In this document: piece after piece, positions 1 through 10,705 of the stretch
Numbering within the stretch: position 1 is the first letter of the stretch
Layout: each line of letters begins with the position of its first letter
Source of the DNA: Rostrohypoxylon terebratum
Taxonomy: Eukaryota; Ascomycota; Sordariomycetes; Xylariales; Hypoxylaceae
Direction: 5' to 3'
Assembly: GCA_022497145.1 (NCBI GenBank)
Contig: MU385885.1
Location: 238,946 to 302,945 of the forward strand
Length of the DNA: 64,000 nucleotides
Notes under the pieces: model-generated
Database searches by the model: none
What the model saw: only the letters and a program-made list of their open reading frames with translations
What the model was told of the DNA's origin: nothing
Program-made: the position numbers and the translations under genes

Positions 1-1658
1 AGGTACATATGTACGAGGTAGTAGGTGGGGCCATCAAGTCTCACATGTACCTAGGTAACTTCGTGCTTGGCAGGTACTCGATCCTTGTGCAGCTCGTGAA
101 AGCTTACTTAATCAAGATCGATCAATCCTAATACTTAAGTCTTAGGTACATAGTAGTAAGCTCACCGATCTTTTAGCATCTCCGTTTTTCCCTTTTCTCA
201 TTTCCCAATCCTAACGTCAATAATTTCATAAAAGTACTGGTATCCAAGATCATCGAACTACAATCAGGACAGATCTCAAATAGCTTACTACGGCGATAGC
301 CTTTCGACAACACACCGATCACACCGATCACTTGACCACTCACGATGAAGACCTGTTATGCATTCGGCATGACAAGTTGACAACTAAGCATGTGCATTGT
401 GGGTATCAAGTGAGGAGGAGCCCCGGAAGAGCTAGAGCCATAGTAGTACTATTTATTGCCCTCCAGGCCCCCTTCACCCCCTTCAGGCCCCCTTCAGGCC
501 TTCAACGTCCAGTACGAGTCACTACCTAGTATTCATATTACATGATGGGCCCATTTTTGGATATACATAGCTGGAGGGAATCTCCGCCATTTCGGCCAGC
601 CTGTTTGGAAGTCCTATCCACGAGTTAAAAACGTAGAGCCCAGTTGACCCGTAACCGTGAAGAAAAAGGAGAGTAGCCTTGAAAAGGTAGAAGATCCGGA
701 TGGCTCGTCTGAGAATCAGCATCTTATCCAGCATCATATCCCGAATCTAGTTATATGGTCTCGAAGAAGATTCTTGAATCATTAAGCATGGACATTGTAT
801 TCCCTAGATGAGGATTGAATACCCCCTAGGTAGTGTAAGCACATTTTAAAAACTAGGGAGCTCAATTCTTAGCTAAGAGAAAATAGATAGATATTAGTAC
901 TATTATTGCAATCTCCCTCAACTTTGAAGGGATGCCCACGTGGTTGAGAAGCCGTCATTTGCCTTCTCTAGAACAAGACAAAAATACAAAAAGTAGTATC
1001 AATCTGAAAAGCCTCAAAACTCCTTTTCGATGCCGGCTATACAGACGAGTATCTAAAGCAATTTCTCTTTGCAATCCAGATTGGAAAGCCTGATCTCGAG
1101 TAATTACACGCAATTACAGGGAAGAATGCATTGTCGGGGACTCGTTCATAGCTAAGCTCAAGCTACTATCGGCAACACTTACCAGGAAGATGTTGATATA
1201 TCGCGTGGAATCTCCATTGCCACCGCGATGGAATGGATTTACACCAAATATTATGTGCTGGGTATAGCTCGTGCAGGGTACGGCTTCGCTATAGCCAGCC
1301 CATCTAAGACAAAGTGAATACCTAGGGATGACCTAGTGAGCCGCACGTCAGGTATGCGATAAATTCTCAGAAAATATACGTCCCTTGAAATATTAGTTCA
1401 TTATACTATGGCATTTTGCTACCTCAGAAGGTGTTTGGATCGACAGGCACAGTATTCCAAGGCTGAGGCGAGGCCAATCTTCTAGAATTCTCCTGGCTTA
1501 ATATGACGGAACAGTAAGTATAAATCTGGTGGAAGATCCGCTCATTTTCGCGTCTTAGAACACCATCTCTTCTTGAGTAGTAGGCAGGGAGCAGAAGAGT
1601 AGCAGAGCAGCGAGAGACTAGCCTAGTTGGTCATATCGTCGCTTTTGGATCAGCCAAC
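1..1658. other. Non-coding region upstream of the cysteine-repeat gene
   Basis: No coding region is convincing here; the short open frames lack codon structure or homology. The stretch has CCTAGG/TACCTAG-type palindromes near its left end (around 45-55) and otherwise unstructured, moderately A/T-rich sequence. A TATAAAT at 1519-1525, about 135 bases before the start codon of the next gene, is a plausible TATA element for that gene. This is a pattern match only. Confidence 0.5.
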
Positions 1659-3708
1659 ATGTTGAACCAGATCGTTCTCGCGGCTCTCATGCCGGCCATT
1701 ATGGCAAGCCCCATTGCGTAAGTCCTTCCCGATCAGTATTGATCTAGCCTCGTCTTCTAACAAAAGTAGTACGCAACGGAGCCAGAGCCGGTCTGTCCCT
1801 TCGGGCATGGGTGGTGTCATGTACCATAATAACATCCCCACAGCTGCGGCCGAGGCTATGGCTTTGGACCACACAGCTATGAGGAATGGCGCTCTTCAGA
1901 AGCTCACGCACACGGTAGACAACCTGCCGCCTAATGAATCAGTGACCGACGTCAAGCACGTCGACAAGGGGGCCTCGAAAACCAAGCACCACGCTCGTAC
2001 ACCCGAGCCGACTGTATTCATTGCACCTACACCAATTGAACGTCGTCAAATCAACACTAGTATGCTGGACGATATTTCCGACAACGCCGTTTCCTTTGCC
2101 ACTGGAATTGTCGAGTCCGTCACTAGCGGTCTCAACAAACTACCCCCTTCAAAGAGAGAAGAGAAGGCCGAATCAACGTCTAGTGCTCCTGCAGCTATGC
2201 CTACCGGCGCCATGAATGCGTCCGCTTTAGCTACAGAAAACTGTGACTGCATCGGCGCGTGCGAAGACATAGATGGCAAAGCTAAGCAAATGCAATGTAT
2301 TAAGGAATGCGCCAACAGCTGTGACGGCGATGATGATACCGAGCAAAAGAAGGACCCTGTCAAGAACTTGCTCGGTTCTCTCGGTCTTAGAGAAATCACC
2401 CCTGGCCAAATTGAGCATGCGGAGAGACCCAACCCTAGGCCTATGAAGGCCACCGAAGTATCGGCTGAAGAAGCTTTCGAGGAGTGCATGCACAACTGCA
2501 AGACTCACAACTACCAGCACTCCAGCGTCGGGCTCAGCGTCGACCAGTGCGGTGACACTTCCTGTGAGGATGGATGTGCCAAGTACAAGAGCGCCGCAGC
2601 GTTCGCGCACGAGAAGATTGTGCACAAGACATACCTCAGAGCCGTCGACAGCTATCCGACCGAACCAGAACCGAAGCACCATACCAAAGTTGAGCACGGT
2701 AAAGTCAAAGAAAGCGAGGAATTTAAAGCTTGCATGAAGGAGTGCAAAACCCACAACTGCAAACACTCCAGCGTCGGACTCTCCCTCGACCAATGTGGCG
2801 ACACCGCGTGCGCCGATGCGTGCGCAGGTTACAAGCACTCGGCGGCCGCTGGCTTCCACAATGCAATGCTCCCCCGTGAGCAGCTCGACTACCCTGCATC
2901 TCCCAAACCAGTCGCCGAACCCGACGCGAAGTCTCGCCCACCCCCGACGCACAAGACTTCCGAGCACAAGAAAGGCGGAAAGTCTCACTCACACCCGAAG
3001 CACAAAGCTTCCGGGCACAAGAAAGGCACGAAGGCAGAATCTCACGGAATCCACAAGAAGCAGGTCGAGCCCGTCCCCGAGATCGAAGCTCTACCCGCTG
3101 TCCCAAAGGTGACCCCTGTCCCAGAAATCGCACCCCTCCCCAAGGTAGAACGTCTCCCGGAAGTGGCTTCCGTAGCGCTTCTTCCCAGAGCTGAACCTCT
3201 GCCCTCAGTCCCTGCGGCCCCGGACGCGGTCCATGCACCCGTCAAGCCAGCCACTCCCGCCCCTGCCGGTGCTGCCGGTCCTGGCTCTCACCCGCCGCCA
3301 GAGATCCCCGTTGCTGCTGAGAAAGCATCTGAGGACTACGAATCGTGCATGCAGCAATGCAAAACCCACAACTGCAAGCACACCTCTGTCGGACTTGACA
3401 CGGAGCAATGCGGCAAGACCTCGTGCGAGGAACAGTGCGCCTCGTACCACGAGGCCGACGCCGTCGTAGTTGGAAAGCATATGGTGCACGAACCTGGCGC
3501 AAAGGTAGCTCCCTACACCCACGCCGTTCCGGTTGCGGAAGGCCACGCCAGCGCTGAGTTCGAGGAATGTGTCAAGCAGTGCAAGACCCACAACTGCCAG
3601 AAGACCGGTGTTAGTCTAGACACCGAGCAGTGTGGCGACACGTCTTGCGAGGAGGAGTGCTCCAAGGGCTACGGCGAGGCCGCTTTCCGTGCCCATGGCA
3701 AGGCTTAA
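1659..3708 (+). CDS. Secreted protein with four symmetric six-cysteine repeats
   Basis: Two exons, 1659-1717 and 1770-3708, join in frame across a 52-nt intron (GTAAGT donor, TTCTAAC branch-like site, GTAG acceptor) to give 665 residues. The short first exon adds MLNQIVLAALMPAIMASPIA, a typical signal peptide that a start inside exon 2 would lack. The mature part has a cysteine cluster at residues 178-204 (C178, C180, C184, C196, C200, C204) and then four copies of a 31-residue unit starting at about residues 259, 341, 546 and 620. The unit spacing is C-x3-C-x4-C-x11-C-x4-C-x3-C, with conserved KTHN after the second cysteine and QCG at the fourth. Copy 1 has Tyr in place of the third cysteine. 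Between copies 2 and 3 lie a His/Lys-rich tract and a long Pro-rich segment. I do not recognise the family. An extracellular or cell-wall role is inferred from the signal peptide and cysteine content only. Confidence 0.8.
2485..3660 (+). repeat. Four coding cysteine-motif repeats
   Basis: The first-to-last-cysteine cores lie at 2485-2577, 2731-2823, 3346-3438 and 3568-3660. Copies share CKTHN, QCG and the acidic stretch between the last two cysteines. Spacing between copies is irregular: copies 1-2 and 3-4 are close pairs, separated by a low-complexity linker. The third-codon sequence has diverged, so the duplications are not recent. Confidence 0.85.
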
Positions 3709-4237
3709 GCTGCTTCTAACCACCAGCTTCCGTCACCACAGGTAAGACCACCGCGCACACCCGCAAAGCCTCATTCTTACACTAACCCTGTTATAGCTTT
3801 CCAGACAGCGTTTTCATGTTGCAACCATAAGACCAGGACTTAATACGAAGAAAAAGTTATAGAATCAAACTTGTCTCCAGTCGTTTTCCTCATGACTCAC
3901 GAATCGGACGGACGAAATCATGAAAATCGTGCATTTTTTCTTTTGGGGCCCTGCTAGGTTTTCAGACTGGGATATTTTAATACCATAATAATTATTAAGT
4001 GTTATACTTATAACATTGAATAAATTTTTTTTTTGTAGTTTTAGTCTGGTCATTGCTTAATAATAGCCGTCACGACTTGATCTTGCATTTGATGTCTATT
4101 GATCCATCGATCCATCCTTCCCTCTTCACCTTTTGATCGGATCATGACGTGCTAAGATGATATTCCCCCCGCCACTGCCTATCGGCACTTGTTGAAATCA
4201 AACCCCTTTTCTCCTTTACCAACAGCCGACGCACAAA
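3709..4237. other. Intergenic, convergent 3' regions
   Basis: This lies between the 3' ends of the cysteine-repeat gene and ADE1. A GTAAGA at 3742 followed by a TAG at about 3796 could be a small 3' UTR intron of the upstream gene. The rest is A/T-rich with a poly-T run near 4026-4035. No gene is seen. Confidence 0.4.
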
Positions 4238-5164
4238 CTACCCCTTCAAAGCCTCCTCCAACGTCCTCCCCGTCAACCTTCTGAAAACCTCCGCGTACCT
4301 CTCCCCCGTCGCGGCCAGCACGTCCTCGGGCACCTCCACGCCCTCCTTGCCCTTGAGCCCGTTCTCCGTCAGCCAGTTCCTGAGGAACTGCTTGTCGAAG
4401 CTCTCCTGGTCGCGTCCGGGCTCGTACTTGTCCTTGGGCCACATGCGCGACGAGTCCGACGTCAGCACCTCGTCGACGAGCACGACCTCGTCCGCGTCCA
4501 CGTCGAGCCCGAACTCGAACTTGGTGTCCGCGATGATGATGCCGCGCTCCGCCGCGTACTCCTGCCCCGCGCGGAACACCCGCAGCGCCAGCTCCTCGAT
4601 GCGCGCCGCGTACCGCTCCCCGACGATCTGCGCCGCGCGCTCGCGCGAGATGTTCTCGTCGTGCTGGCCCAGCGGCGCCTTCGTGCTGGGCGTGTAGATG
4701 GGCCCGCCCGGCACGGCGTCGCACTCGCGCAGCCCCGGCGGCAGCGGCGTGCCGTGGACCGTGCCGTGCGCCTGGTACTCCTTCCACGCGGACCCGGTCA
4801 CGTAGCCGCGCACGATGGCCTCGAGCGGGAACACCTTGAGCTTGCGGACCTGCATGCTGCGGTTCCTGATCAGCCGCGCCTCCTCGGCCTCGACCTGGGC
4901 CGGCACGTCGGTGGTGAGGAAGTGCGTCTTGAGCCCGGGCACCTTTTGCGACAGCACGTTGAACCAATGCACCGATTGCAGTGTCAGCAACGCGCCCTTG
5001 TGAGGCACGCCGTTCTTCATCACCACATCATAGGCGGAGATGCGGTCTGATGCGACGAATAGGAGGGTCTTGTCGTCCACGCTATACAGGTCGCGCACCT
5101 TTCCCTCGGCCAGCTTGGGGAGTGACGTCAGATTGATTTTCGTGAGGATCTGACTGGAGCCCAT
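4238..5164 (-). CDS. ADE1: Phosphoribosylaminoimidazole-succinocarboxamide (SAICAR) synthase
   Basis: This enzyme joins aspartate to CAIR with ATP to make SAICAR, the seventh step of de novo purine synthesis, in the cytosol. The single-exon frame shows the family signatures in order: an N-terminal KLAEGKVRDLY loop, FVASDRISAYDVVMKNGVP, the middle block EAIVRGYVTGSAWKEY, and IADTKFEFG followed by LVDEVLTSDSSRMW near the C-terminus. I start at 5164 (MGSSQILTK), giving 308 residues, close to the yeast enzyme at 306. An in-frame ATG at 5206 would add 14 residues without homology and is the alternative. The coding sequence is markedly more G/C-rich than its flanks, as expected for a well-expressed fungal gene. 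Confidence 0.95.
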   Translation of the reverse strand: MGSSQILTKINLTSLPKLAEGKVRDLYSVDDKTLLFVASDRISAYDVVMKNGVPHKGALLTLQSVHWFNVLSQKVPGLKTHFLTTDVPAQVEAEEARLIRNRSMQVRKLKVFPLEAIVRGYVTGSAWKEYQAHGTVHGTPLPPGLRECDAVPGGPIYTPSTKAPLGQHDENISRERAAQIVGERYAARIEELALRVFRAGQEYAAERGIIIADTKFEFGLDVDADEVVLVDEVLTSDSSRMWPKDKYEPGRDQESFDKQFLRNWLTENGLKGKEGVEVPEDVLAATGERYAEVFRRLTGRTLEEALKG

Positions 5165-6893
5165 GTTTTGTTTCTGGACTTTCTTGGTTGATTGAAATGT
5201 TGACAACGAGACGGACTTGGATGATTGGTGAGGTTTTTTTTTCGTTTTCTTTACTTTTTATTCTTTTTTCCTCATAAAAAAAAAACTCTCCCCTGATGAC
5301 GGTACTACAAGTTGACGTACCTATTTTACAAGTATTTCGATAATAGGTACCGAGTCCTAGGTAAATACTTAGTGTATGTCCTTAACAGAAATCCCGAAAA
5401 CTTTGCTGGGGCTAAATCGGAGCAAATCGGCGGTTCTCAGGACCTAAGACTTAAGTCTTAAGTATACAATTGAACTGGTACCGAACTCTTGTATAAAATA
5501 CAAAACTTAATAAGAATTTTGAAGGCTCTGAGGAAACGCCTGTATAAAATTTTGTAATTCGATGAATTGAATGACCGAGATGTTATCTCCACATCTCTGT
5601 ACCGCGTACGATTTGCAAACTTTGATTCGCAAACATCAAGTAGGTACTAGGTAGGTATCTATCCAGTCCTGTTAAGTAAGCCGCTTCGACAATGTACCGG
5701 CTATTCAGGTTTGTTGGTGGCTTTCCATCAATCATCAGGACATGAGTTGGTGATATTATCCTATCGAAAAAGTAGCTGCGAATTCCTTCGAAGCCATTAT
5801 CACTGAAACTAATAAATGAACCATGTTAATCTCATAGCAACTAATTTCATCATGGATTGTATTTATTTTGACCTGAAGGTCTGGGTATGTTCTTACTAAC
5901 TGATGACTTACCTAGGTCCTACTATTCATATATTACTCTAACTAGGTACATTTGCCAAGGAAGGGCAACCAGATCCATCGTCAATCCCATGATCCCCGTC
6001 CATCTCCAATAACTAAGCATTGCTAATTACATGTATGTTGCCATAAATAAAAATATCAAAAAAATAGATAGGTAATCAATAAATAATCCATGGGTCAAGC
6101 TGGAAGGAGGAAGAATAGAAAAAAAACCTATAACTGGGTTACAAAGTCAGGTGAATTAAAAAGAACGACAACCAAAACTGAACCAATATGGACCAAAACC
6201 ATCGGCCATAATCAAAAACCCAAAACCCAAGTCCCAAACCAAAGTCATCAATCATAACAAGAACCAGACACCATACCAAAAATCATAGACAACCAACAGC
6301 CCTAACCGAGAACATATCGAAAATCAAACGCCAAACTCCGAAACAAGAACCGAGAACTAGCAACAAGGAAAAAAACAAACAGAACAAAACAGAACAGAAC
6401 AGAAACAAACCAACATATCTCAAACCCCAAACCCTTACCGCCCAAACCCGATATTTCAACCACCAACCTTTTCCCGGTTTGCAGTGCCCCGGAAACGAGT
6501 GACGCTACGAACCGAATGTAGGGATTTATAAAGAGGGAAAGAAAACGTCACAAAGGAATGTAGGGGAAGGGGGGAGGTGGGGAGGAAAGGGGGGGCGACA
6601 GGGAGAATGCAGTGATGTAGAAGGACATCGAGGGATGAAAATGTGCGTGTGTTCGGGTAAGAAAGAATGTGGGGGGGGGGGGATGAACGAGTGGATGATA
6701 CCAAAACCGATCAACGAGTGTCCACTATGAAAATCTGGTACGAAACCCAAACCTACCTACCAAAGGGCACTGCAAACCATCCATCTGATTCCGAAACGGA
6801 CGGTCGGGCGAGGACTGAAATATTATTAGTCATGACAACAGAAAAGAAAAACACATGGGGACATTGAATTGACATACCCAAAGAACGTATGAT
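5165..6893. other. Intergenic, with a T-poor A/C-rich block
   Basis: This holds the ADE1 promoter side and the 3' flank of the next minus-strand gene. Around 5250-5285 there are T-rich and A-rich runs. From about 6165 to 6460 the plus strand is strikingly A/C-rich and poor in T, including a run of ACAGA/AACAG units near 6370-6410. If transcribed from the minus strand this would be a U/G-rich 3' UTR. A ten-base poly-G lies at 6671-6680. No gene is seen. Confidence 0.4.
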
Positions 6894-9321
6894 CTAAGCA
6901 GAGAGCCAAGCGTATGCGAGACTAGCCCCGACTGCCGCAGCTGTGACAGCAACACAAGCGAGTGATTTCCAACCGAACCCAGATCCTCGCGACGAATCTC
7001 GTGACAACCGGATTGGCTCCACCACGGTGACTGATGGCAGCTGACGCGCAGCACTCAAGCCGGAAGAGGTAGCAGCAGGTCGTGCTTCTATCGAAGGCTG
7101 CTGGGACTCTCGGAGAGATTGAAAGTGTTGCTGGGAAATCAGACTGATACCGTAGTTCTTTTCGAGATGACCGGAAATATCGAACGAAAACCCAGAATCG
7201 TTGGAATTGGCGGAGTCGGAATCATTGCTGCCACCATCGTACATCCCCATCCGTCGGCCCTCTTCTTGTCTAGTATGAAACCTGAACGTCAGGTCTGTCC
7301 ACTTGCGGGTGTCTAGATCGACCCAAGATGAAAACTCCTCCTCCCCTTGAGGGAGAACAGGCTCTTCCGTGGTGAACGCGGGAAGAGGCACTGGAGAGAA
7401 TGTATCATCCTGGGTAGGTTGTGTGATGGAAGCCGGCACTTTTGGGAAAAGCGAAGGGATTGGCACCGGAGAAAATGTATCTTCTCTGGTTTGTTCTTCC
7501 ACGGCACTTGGCGCTTCTGGGAAAAGCGAGGGAATTGGCACAGGAGAAAAGGTGTCTTCTTCTGGAGTAGACTCCGAAATTGACGCTGGCGCTTTAGGGG
7601 GGCACTCTGGAAGAAAAGGCTCATCTTGGACCGAATCTGGAGCTGCTGAAGGAGTTGGCGCATCAGGACGAGATGGCATAGGTTCGGCAAAGCTCTCGGG
7701 GATTCTAGGCTCGGAATCTCTAGAATCGTGATGGTTGTCAGGATCGTGCAGCTCAGCTAACAAATCCATTGTATCAAAACTTGATACACTGGAAGTGTCG
7801 TCATTTTGCTGGAACTGTCTCCTCCTAGCTGCTTGTCTTTGTCGGTCTTTTTCGCCCGCGGCCCACATTTGGAACAGTTCAGGGCTCCATGGGTGGTCAT
7901 TGATCATGACCCAAGAAGAGAACTCTTCGTCCGAACACTCTGGGTCGTCTTCCTCGATGAATGGGTCGCTTTTTCCAACGCCAATTCCAAGCTTCCCGAG
8001 ATCCAACTCAACAGATGAGAACTCTTCTGCTGATAACATTGTCCGGGTCTTTTCAGGCTGCATCGCGAGAACAGCCCTGAGCTGTTGTCTGATGTGTGGA
8101 GGGTAGCGAGAAAATGGGTCATGGATAGGCCAGTCTATGGTCTCGTAGGTGCACTCTTCGATTGTCTGGGAGGGAGAATCCCACTCGGACCAGGTCCAAT
8201 TGTGACGATCTATCTCAGACTTGAACATGCGTGGCGACCAATGCAGAGGTTGGTCGTTGAGATCCGGGTTCTTGAATGGAATGTGAACAGATGGTGAAGA
8301 AACGGTGCTTGGCTCTGGCGTCGGCGTCGACTCGACAGCTGAAGAAGCAGAAACGCGCCCAGAGAAACTGGACTCGACTTCTGACTCGTTGGCGGCAGGC
8401 ATCTGTTCCTCGACTTGGCTCTCCGAAGAGTCTCTGAAAACCGACTTGGCCTTTTCTGCGGCAGCGCGTCTGCTAATACGTGGCTTCTGAACTTTGGGAC
8501 CCGTAGTTTTTCCAAGGTTGGGATTGATTCGAACAACGCGCCAGCCATCCTTCATGCGGGAAGCTACGAATATCAAGTCAGTCAAGGTGTTGGAATACCA
8601 GCGTTCGGCATTAACTGGGACCCTAGGTAATAAAACATCTCCTTCGCCTGATTGGAAACAAGCACCGGGGAATCGACATCATGGTTACGAAGATTGAAGA
8701 CGGGAAAATAGTGAGGTGAAGAAAGGGCATGTGACATGAACTATTACTAGGTAGGCACTTACGGGTGACCTGGTGACCGCACCACCTGGCTGGCAGCAGC
8801 ATCTTGACTTTAGTGCACTCGGGGCACAGTGCTCGGGGCCTAGGGGTTAGTTCGCGTTGAATTCCTCTGGTAGCTAGGAGGGATGTTAGGGGGCTAGGGC
8901 GTTGTTCCCGTCTTCTTTCACGGGCACCCTTGCTGTCATTTACGGGGGAGACGAAATATCGAGTAGGGATGGCAGAGGAAGGGGTAGAAGGGAAGGAGCC
9001 GCAGGGAGAGAAGTCGGGAGCGTGAACGGGCGTTGGGATATAACCCATCAATGGGGAATCAGAAGTATCACCAGCAGCAACTTCGTCATAGGGACGACCG
9101 TGGAAGGGATGAGGGCGATGAGGGCGATGAGGGCGACGTACAGGGGTAGTAGGGGGGCTAGGGCAGCGGATAGGGGTGGATGGGGTAGAAGGGGTAGAGG
9201 GTATAGAGGACGTAGCGTAGGTAGAGGAAGTAGTAGGGGGAGGGATAGGGGAGTTGTGGGACTGAATTAACCCACGACTGCAAGCAGCCGACGTTTGTGT
9301 AGAGTTTAGAGTTCGAGTCAT
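6894..9321 (-). CDS. Unrecognised tail-anchored protein with internal repeats
   Basis: Exons 9321-8763 and 8647-6894 join in frame across a 115-nt intron (GTAAGT donor at 8762, AATCAG acceptor) to give 770 residues. Joining them lets exon 2 continue past the point where its own reading frame has no ATG. I chose the ATG at 9321 (MTRTLNSTQ) because upstream in-frame ATGs have poorer context and low-complexity sequence. Visible features are a Ser/Pro/Thr-rich N-terminus with HRPHRPHP, a CPEC...WCGH pattern at residues 166-183 just before the splice, and three copies of DTFSPVP[IL]P starting at residues 551, 576 and 601 (exact 25-residue period). Two FSSWV-type segments lie near 429 and 625. A hydrophobic stretch at about 748-767 ends three residues before the C-terminus, suggesting a tail anchor. 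No function can be assigned. Much of it looks disordered. Confidence 0.65.
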
Positions 9322-10705
9322 TGCTGTTTTGGGAATATGGTAGAGTGGTAATTGCGGAATCATTGAGTTGATGTAGAAGAAAGGAAAAGAAGAAGGAATC
9401 TGGTGAATGCTCGCTCTGGTTTTGTGTTTCGACGTCACCACAATATAGAGTTTACCACTATAAGCGGGAGTCACCAATAAACTACTGCTTACTAGAATAT
9501 CCACCAATAGACTATACCGTGTTAGCGCAAGCCTTCTAAGCACATAAACTGATAACTGAATACACTATGTGGCATATTACGATATCCATATATACGTGCT
9601 TGACGAGGAGATTTGCACCAGGAATCGATTGCGAGCGGCGTCAAGGTCTGGGCATAATAGAAATCATCTCATGATGTAGCCGCCGGTTGGTTATATGCCA
9701 TGTGCAGTTTTCAGCGGTCAATCGGCATGCGCTGTCGAGATATCGATGAAAACGTCATTGTGCGTGATGCTGGAGGCAAAGGGGGGACGTCTGTCGGAAT
9801 TTTCAATTCTACCAACCATCGATTGCACACCAACGCATACGCCGAATGATCTAGAATCTCGGGATGTATCTATATTTGGTGTGGCAACTCGATTTCTAGT
9901 ACAATTTTCTTGTTCGCTGGTGTGCGCGTGTCGGATTTAATAGGGGGTGGACTGGTAGGACTCGAGGGCTATGGGCGGGCTTTTTGGGTTGTCAAGATGA
10001 GATAGGCCATCAGCGGACGGCTTAAATCATTAAAATAATATCCAATAGATATTAGAAAGATAATAGAGCAATATGGCAATTACATCTTGATGGCGCTACT
10101 CTTTTTCAGGGGGGGGAGGGGACTACCCAGTACCTCCTAGCTTTACGGTGATGACTTCCCGAGCTTCAACTGCTATACAAGCATCTCGTGATATGTGATC
10201 TATCGCTATTTCCATTGTGATATCAATCTGATATGTTATATATATCTATTAAGATAACTATAAAGGGGTAGTGATCAATATCTGTGCTCTGCTCATCGTC
10301 GATTCAGCATGAGACATTTCAACTCTCTAATCTTCTACCTCTACCACGTCGACTATCAGACCGGCGCAGTGTCGGCAATGTCCCCTAGTCGTATTCGAAG
10401 ACTCCTCACGTTACTGAAAACCTATATAAACCCCACGACGCGTCCGAACACGTCCCCGTCGCGACTAAAAGAACAGTGAGCCAAGACATTGGTTTACAAG
10501 CAGCTCCACGGTGCCAACCTGGAGCTCGCATAGTAGGGGCTCCAAAGGCCCGACCACTAATAGAATTTCTTGTAACATTGAACTTGGACGTTGAGGTATC
10601 TGCTATAGAGGAACTCCTACCGCTAGTTGATTATTAAGCGAGATATTTCTTCCGTAGACACCTTGTTCTTCTCTGTCGCCCAAATTTTCAACGACCAATC
10701 CAACG
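9322..10705. other. Intergenic
   Basis: This separates the 5' end of the tail-anchored-protein gene from the 3' end of the Spp1-like gene. It is mostly A/T-rich. Two short overlapping open frames lie at about 10310-10480 (57 codons from an ATG) and about 10430-10637 in another frame. They could be a decayed gene but match nothing I recognise. A ten-base G run lies at about 10111-10120. Confidence 0.35.

Noticed and set aside
2046..3591. Long minus-strand and alternate-frame open frames across the cysteine-repeat gene
   Set aside because: They overlap the gene with a signal peptide and repeated cysteine motifs. Their translations are low-complexity shadows with no independent motif.
4179..5050. 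Long Ala/Arg/Gly-rich frames opposite or out of phase with ADE1
   Set aside because: They are shadows produced by the high G/C content of ADE1. The ADE1 frame has full family motifs.
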